Assembly: GCF_001423845.1 (NCBI RefSeq)
Contig: NZ_LMPM01000001.1
Span: 824,657-888,656 of the forward strand
Length of the DNA: 64,000 bases
Direction: 5' to 3'
From: Sphingomonas sp. Leaf357
GTDB taxonomy: Bacteria > Pseudomonadota > Alphaproteobacteria > Sphingomonadales > Sphingomonadaceae
Below are positions 60,142 to 64,000 of this stretch, in pieces; the stretch's first letter is position 1, and every line of letters begins with the position of its first letter. Under the pieces are notes generated by a model. The model saw only the letters and a program-made list of their open reading frames with translations, ran no database searches and was not told the DNA's origin. Position numbers and translations under genes: made by a program.

Positions 60142-60932
60142 TCAGCGGCGGCGGACCGCGGTGATTTGAGCTCGATCCAGACTGGGGCGTGGTCACTCGT
60201 CTTCTCCCAGCCGCGAACATGCGCGTCGACCTGCGCGTCTTTCAGCCGCGGCGCGAGAGTTGGACTGAGCAGGAGGTGGTCGATCCGGAGCCCTGCATTG
60301 CGGCCGTAAGCATTCCGGAAATAGTCCCAGAAGGTGTAGATCGTTTCGTCTAAATGGATTGTCCGCAGCGCATCGGTCCAGCCTTGCGCCACGAGCCGGG
60401 CAAATGCCGCCCGAACCTCGGGCGTGAACAGCGCGTCGTCGTGCCAGCGCTCGGGCTTATAGACATCGAGTTCGGTCGGCATGACGTTGAAGTCGCCGGC
60501 AAGGACGACTGGCATAGCCGTCGCGAGCAGCTCGGCCGCGTGCAGGATGAGCTGCTCGAACCACCGCAGCTTGTACTCGAACTTAGGGCCCGGGCGCGGA
60601 TTGCCGTTGGGCAGATAGAGCCCGCCGATCAGCACGCCATTGACCGCCGCCTCGATGTAGCGGCTCTGGGCTTCATCGGGATCGCCCGGCAGCCCGCGGC
60701 GCGTCTCGACCGGCGTGCCGACCCGGCTCAGGATCGCGACGCCGTTCCAGCTCTTTTGGCCGAGCCAGATCGCTTCATACCCGGCCGCCTCGATCGCGCT
60801 TTCCGGAAACTTCTCCTGCGGCGCCTTGAGTTCTTGGAGGCAGACGACATCCGGCCGCCGCTCTTCAAGCCAACGAAGAAGGACCGGCAAACGGCCGTTG
60901 ATGCCGTTGACGTTATAGGTTGCGATCTTCAT
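60105..60932 (-). CDS. xth: Exodeoxyribonuclease III (AP endonuclease)
   Basis: A 275-residue Mg-dependent AP endonuclease/3'-exonuclease of base excision repair. Visible are MKIATYNVNGINGR with Asn7, LQELKAP with Glu34, GLYLPNGNPRPGPKFEYKL, LAGDFNVMPTELDVY, GLRIDHLLLSP and SDHAPVW with Asp247/His248. ATG 60,932 is at the conserved N-terminus. It is four bases from the neighbouring hypothetical gene, so the two are probably co-transcribed. Confidence 0.95.
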   Translation of the reverse strand: MKIATYNVNGINGRLPVLLRWLEERRPDVVCLQELKAPQEKFPESAIEAAGYEAIWLGQKSWNGVAILSRVGTPVETRRGLPGDPDEAQSRYIEAAVNGVLIGGLYLPNGNPRPGPKFEYKLRWFEQLILHAAELLATAMPVVLAGDFNVMPTELDVYKPERWHDDALFTPEVRAAFARLVAQGWTDALRTIHLDETIYTFWDYFRNAYGRNAGLRIDHLLLSPTLAPRLKDAQVDAHVRGWEKTSDHAPVWIELKSPRSAAADQPTLASANHAA

Positions 60933-60936
60933 GCGT

Positions 60937-61488
60937 TCAGCCTCGCCATGCGCGCATGCGCCGCTGATATTCGGCATCGGCCTTGTCGTGCGCGCGGCTG
61001 AGCTTGTCGAGTTCAGTCTTTTCGCGTTTTTCCAGCGCCGGCTCGCGCGCGAGTTCATCGGCGCGGGGCTTCATATCGGCTCGTTTTGCCTCGTATCTGG
61101 GTTTTGCCTTGTCGAGCGCCTGTCGGGCGCGATCTTGTAGTTCGCGATTTGATCTTGGCTTCGGCTTGGGCAGATTTCTCTTCGGCTTAGCTGGATCGAC
61201 CGGGGCCGGGCTGGAGGTGTGTTTCGCGGTCGGCGGCGGTGGGCCATCGGGAAGCGCGGCCAACCGTTCGGCTACGGTGCTGCGCAACAGCTTGATGGCC
61301 TTGCCGTGATGCGCCTGCGGTTCGCACATCAGAGCTTCGTCGGCCACCTGCTCGGCGACACCGCGCGCGAAAAGATCATGGCCCGATCCCCAGGCTTCAA
61401 GCGCCGCCTCGCGGCTCGGCGCGGCGACACAGGCATCGTGGAACCTTGTTGGGGTTCGGAAGATCTTGAGGTTCTGCTGGCATGCCAT
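60937..61488 (-). CDS. Hypothetical charged protein upstream of xth
   Basis: A 183-residue protein. Residues ~1-80 (FRTPTRFHDACVAAPSREAALEAWGSGHDLF..., LMCEPQAHHGKAIKLLRSTVAERL) look folded; ~85-183 is Pro/Lys/Arg/Glu-rich with a long charged helix (ARQALDKAKPRYEAKRADM, EKTELDKLSRAHDKADAEYQ). It may bind DNA. No family is recognised, but position ties it to xth. Confidence 0.65.
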   Translation of the reverse strand: MACQQNLKIFRTPTRFHDACVAAPSREAALEAWGSGHDLFARGVAEQVADEALMCEPQAHHGKAIKLLRSTVAERLAALPDGPPPPTAKHTSSPAPVDPAKPKRNLPKPKPRSNRELQDRARQALDKAKPRYEAKRADMKPRADELAREPALEKREKTELDKLSRAHDKADAEYQRRMRAWRG

Positions 61489-61558
61489 GATCGACCACTA
61501 ACGCGCAAATGCCATTGCCGGGAGCATTGGGGTGCTGCGCTTTCAGCCGCCGACAACG

Positions 61559-61819
61559 TTACCGCAGCTGGCTGTCCTTGCTGCCACGTCGGTTGAACAG
61601 ACCTGCCGCGGGCCGGTCGCGTCCGCTCTGGCAGGTCACGCAGGTTTTGACGCCCGGGATCGCCTCCCGGCGACCCTCAGGGATGTCGTCGCCGCACACC
61701 ACGCACCACGGTTCGCTGTCGCCACTCGGCATCGTCGCGCGAGCGGCGAGGACCGCGTCCATCACCGTGTCGTCGATCTGATCCTGCACCGCGCCATCGC
61801 GCGTCCAACCGCCTGCCAT
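61559..61819 (-). CDS. DksA/TraR-family zinc finger protein
   Basis: An 86-residue short TraR-type protein with MAGGWTRDGAVQDQIDDTVMD and a C4 zinc finger of Cys39, Cys42, Cys60 and Cys63 (WCVVCGDDIPEGR...KTCVTC). Such proteins bind the RNA polymerase secondary channel. ATG 61,819 is chosen because the upstream part of the frame does not match the family. Located between AlkB and the hypothetical gene on the same strand. Confidence 0.88.
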   Translation of the reverse strand: MAGGWTRDGAVQDQIDDTVMDAVLAARATMPSGDSEPWCVVCGDDIPEGRREAIPGVKTCVTCQSGRDRPAAGLFNRRGSKDSQLR

Positions 61820-61893
61820 CTTTGGTCTCTTCGTTTTGCTCAAGTGCCTGATGGATATGGGTATTCTATTGTGGAGTTCCACCTCCCGGGGCA

Positions 61894-62469
61894 TTAATCG
61901 AGTAGCGCCCGACCCTTGTCGGACAGGCTGCGAAAGGTGATCGACCAGCGCGGCGCGTTCATCTCGGCAATGCTATGTTCCCAGTCGTGACGCGCTTCGC
62001 CGCTGAGGTGATATGCGCCGCACGGGGTGAGCGGAACATTTGCCCGTTCGAAGCGCGTGCCGATCCGCCGGCGGAACCGCATGATGGCGGTGCTCCCAAG
62101 CGATATCCCAACGACATGCTCGAAATGCGGGCGATCGCGGTGCCAGCCAATACCGGCACCGACGTCGTAGCGGATCACCAGCGCCTGGACGAGCGATCCG
62201 CGCGTCAGCCCGGCAACGTCCTCCGCGCGGATACGTAGGGGCTCAAGCCAGTCCGGGATCGGCTCGACCGCCGCGAAGCTCCCGTTATCGAAATCATAGT
62301 GCCAGCCGAAGCTGTGGGTCAGCCGCTTGCCAAGCCAGCCCTGAAAACGGAACGGCGACAGCGGGGCGGCGTCGATCGCGGCGGTCAGCGCCGGCACCTC
62401 CTTCTCGGACACAAACGCGTCCATCAAGCGAAGACCCGGCAAGATCGGTGTGTCGAACAGGTCGAGCAT
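61894..62469 (-). CDS. alkB: AlkB-type 2-oxoglutarate/Fe(II) dioxygenase
   Basis: A 191-residue dioxygenase. Iron ligands are His110 and Asp112 (HRD) and His165 (HDWEHS); 2-oxoglutarate binding uses Arg174 and Arg180 in RWSITFRSL. RFQGWLGKRLTHSFGW and RYDVGAGIGWHRD are family segments. AlkB-like enzymes repair alkylated bases; this short form could also act on RNA or protein. It belongs to a repair-gene neighbourhood. Confidence 0.92.
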   Translation of the reverse strand: MLDLFDTPILPGLRLMDAFVSEKEVPALTAAIDAAPLSPFRFQGWLGKRLTHSFGWHYDFDNGSFAAVEPIPDWLEPLRIRAEDVAGLTRGSLVQALVIRYDVGAGIGWHRDRPHFEHVVGISLGSTAIMRFRRRIGTRFERANVPLTPCGAYHLSGEARHDWEHSIAEMNAPRWSITFRSLSDKGRALLD

Positions 62470-62482
62470 CGTGCGTCGCTGT

Positions 62483-62920
62483 TTAGGGGCCTATCGTCCT
62501 CGAAGCCAGCAGCTCTAGCGTCCTCTGATCGCGTTCGCCTGCGAACCAGCGGTTGAGCGCAGCTGAAAACACCGGATCGTTTCCGGCGGCCTCGAACAGC
62601 GTGAGGGACGAACGCAGCTTGGCGGCATCCACCTCTCCGAAAACCCGCTCCGCAGTAGTGCCGACCAGATCCTGAAGCGCGATGACGCATTCGCGCAGCC
62701 TTGGCCCCATTAGGCTATGGTCGAGATAGGCTCGCGCCTCGTCGAGCGAGGCGATCGCGTAGCGGCGCGACATCTCGCTGTGACCTAGCCCCGCGATCTG
62801 CGGGAAGATGAACCACATCGAGTGCGAGCGCTTGGCGCCTCGGCGAATCTCGCTCAGGGCCGTGGGATAGATGTCCGCCTGGGCCGCGACAAGTCGGTGG
62901 AGATCGTATGGGTCGGCCAT
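62483..62920 (-). CDS. DUF1810 protein
   Basis: A 145-residue protein starting MADPYDLHRLVAAQADIY, with ALSEIRRGAKRSHSMWFIFPQIAGLGHSEMSRRYAI and DPVFSAALNRWFAGERDQRTLELL. These are the DUF1810 hallmarks. Function is not known; the family often occurs near DNA repair genes. It is 13 bases upstream of alkB on the same strand. Confidence 0.9.
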   Translation of the reverse strand: MADPYDLHRLVAAQADIYPTALSEIRRGAKRSHSMWFIFPQIAGLGHSEMSRRYAIASLDEARAYLDHSLMGPRLRECVIALQDLVGTTAERVFGEVDAAKLRSSLTLFEAAGNDPVFSAALNRWFAGERDQRTLELLASRTIGP

Positions 62921-62954
62921 CGTTGCTCCGGGCGGGCGAGTTGCGCCGTTAATA

Positions 62955-63122
62955 CTAGAGGCGGGCTACACTCTTCGGCTCTTCGCCGCGAGCCCGCCGT
63001 TCGTACTCCTCAGCCATTTGGCGGTGAATCCGGCTGATCGCAGCGTCAGTGGCGGCGGCCTCTTTCTCACGGCATTCGTGCGCCCGCCGAGCAAAATACG
63101 CGCGATCCTGATCGTCGAACAT
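62955..63122 (-). CDS. Short conserved charged protein
   Basis: A 55-residue helical protein: MFDDQDRAYFARRAHECREK, EAAATDAAISRIHRQMAEEYERRARGE. Similar short proteins are frequent in sphingomonads. It is on the same strand as the DUF1810 gene, 34 bases upstream. No function is known; too short for routine ORF lists. Confidence 0.7.
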   Translation of the reverse strand: MFDDQDRAYFARRAHECREKEAAATDAAISRIHRQMAEEYERRARGEEPKSVARL

Positions 63123-63337
63123 TCTAGTCCCCACATATTGTTACGGTGCCGGTTCAACTACTAAGTCCGGTTTGTGGCTCGTCAAGCTGCCGCACCCAAA
63201 TCACGCACGTTCACGCCAAGGAGCGGCTCACTCGAGGCAGCGATCCAATCTGGAGTCCGCAGGGTCGGAAAAGTATTTCACGTCGGCCTTTGGTGAAAGC
63301 AGTCGGTCCGCTTTGAAGCTCGAGACGGCAAAGGCCG
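63123..63337. other. Short spacer
   Basis: About 215 bases between the small charged protein and the frameshifted secreted gene. I see no gene and no clear promoter. Confidence 0.4.
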
Positions 63338-63732
63338 TCAGTTCACAACCGGCCTTTTCACATTCCAGCCAATCTCCCCAAAGCGGCGCTGGATACACAG
63401 ACCGCTGGCGATGACTTGTCTTCGGACCCATCCCACGCGGGCCTGCCGGGTACCCGGCTCGAACGCTACGAAGAGGCGGCCCGCGCTGTGAGGCAAAGCC
63501 GCCCATTGCGCGAGATAGGTCTTGAGAACCCCCTGATCGACCAGAGCGCCGTTCCAAAAAAAGTCACCGCTAACCGGCGAACGAAGGGAGTAACCGTTTA
63601 GAAAGCCGGTCGCACCGTCGAACGGAAGCCCGGCGGGACCGCTCTTTCGGTCGCCGCCTCCGACGTGCTAACGCTGCTCGGCAATGCGAAAACGCAAAAC
63701 ATCATCGCCGCAGCTATGATCCTGTATCTCAT
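63338..63732 (-). pseudogene. Secreted protein gene with frameshift
   Basis: ATG 63,732 starts a signal peptide (MRYRIIAAAMMFCVFALPSS) and ATERAVPPG, but that frame stops at 63,598. A neighbouring frame starts in the same place and carries LPFDGATGFLNGYSLRSPV, SGDFFWNGALVDQGVLKTYL, LFVAFEPGTRQARVGWVRRQ and VIASGLCIQRRFGEIGWN, ending at TGA 63,338-63,340. The span is 395 bases, one short of a multiple of three, so one base was lost near 63,620. Function unknown; it resembles small periplasmic proteins (ExbD-like C-terminal text). Confidence 0.6.
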
Positions 63733-63822
63733 CGGATTGCGCCGTAATGCACTAGCCGAACCTCCGCTATCGGGAACGCCGAAGCAGACCCGCTATGACC
63801 GGTTTTGGTGATCAGCAGACGG

Positions 63823-64000
63823 TCACTGGACTGGGTCGACCACCGTGTCGGCCTTAGGCTGAGCGGTCGCAAGTGCCTTTTCAAAGCGAGTTAGCAGAAG
63901 CGCGTTTACTGCGTTCGTGATTTCCGCACCGGCATCAGGTGCCTCGGCCCGATCGTGACCGACCCCGCCCCCGCACCCCGTGCCAGACGCAGTCCCGTGC
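63823..64000 (-). CDS. C-terminal end of an unidentified protein (partial)
   Basis: The minus-strand frame ending with TGA at 63,823 reads ...GTGCGGGVGHDRAEAPDAG then AEITNAVNALLLTRFEKALA and TAQPKADTVVDPVQ. A Gly-rich linker followed by an amphipathic helix looks like a true protein end. The rest is beyond the window. No family recognised. Confidence 0.4.
   Translation of the reverse strand, partial: HGTASGTGCGGGVGHDRAEAPDAGAEITNAVNALLLTRFEKALATAQPKADTVVDPVQ

Noticed and set aside
63416..63811. Plus-strand frames ending RTKGVTV and RYDRFW, considered as a stop-interrupted gene
   Set aside because: The minus strand gives a signal peptide and a better protein with a single frameshift over the same bases.
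44604..64000. CRISPR array or integrase in the accessory region
   Set aside because: No regularly spaced direct repeats and no tyrosine or serine recombinase motifs were found on either strand.

Overview
The window reads as a high-GC chromosome segment from a sphingomonad (Alphaproteobacteria, Sphingomonas-like). The clearest hints are several short secreted proteins ending in the PEP-CTERM variant typical of this group (PEPATWGMM-type motif, hydrophobic helix, basic tail), a gene transfer agent (GTA) structural cluster, an imuA-imuB-dnaE2 mutasome behind a GAAC-N7-GAAC LexA box, and many palindromic intergenic repeats. No species can be named from the sequence alone.

Region 1 (1-18,176) is ordinary chromosome. 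It holds the 5' part of an OprB-type porin, two short-chain dehydrogenases, an acyl-CoA dehydrogenase, a membrane-anchored retropepsin-like protease, tRNA-Val, a 1311-residue autotransporter, a divergent pair (XRE regulator and DUF6456 protein), a MOSC protein, a DUF2855 protein, a DapF-family epimerase, a hybrid histidine kinase and two PEP-CTERM proteins.

Region 2 (18,230-36,177) is a co-directional GTA cluster in the Rhodobacter RcGTA order: small and large terminase, portal, DUF6127 protein, prohead protease, capsid, spike base protein, head-tail joining proteins, tail tube, tail chaperones, very short tape measure, DUF2460 protein, DUF2163 hub, NlpC/P60 hub peptidase, a shortened g15 and a DUF2793 protein. 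No integrase, replication or lysis gene is seen in it. A good sigma70-type promoter overlapped by a LexA-like box lies just upstream. A block of unrelated genes (PEP-CTERM protein, SpeE-like methyltransferase, HicB plus a frameshifted HicA) separates terminase from portal, and hairpin repeats fill most gaps between the GTA genes.

Region 3 (36,301-44,603) returns to housekeeping: OmpA-family protein with a 22-proline linker, UDP-glucose dehydrogenase, YgfZ, dihydroorotase, FUSC and DoxX-like membrane proteins, a DUF1134 protein and tRNA-Ser(GCU).

Region 4 (44,604-64,000) looks like accessory DNA beginning at the tRNA-Ser 3' end. An AT-rich 0.9-kb spacer is followed by a phage-like trio (ParB-domain methyltransferase, DUF5681 protein, terminase large subunit). 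Then comes a four-gene minus-strand operon (PD-(D/E)XK-like protein, two tandem secreted PDZ-like paralogues, a zinc-finger HNH-like protein) whose Shine-Dalgarno lies inside a hairpin, and a frameshifted PEP-CTERM gene. The SOS mutasome follows, linked to small proteins, exonuclease III, a DksA/TraR-type zinc finger protein, AlkB and a DUF1810 protein. The right edge carries a frameshifted secreted-protein gene and a cut-off coding end. No integrase or second attachment site is visible, so the right end of the island is unknown.
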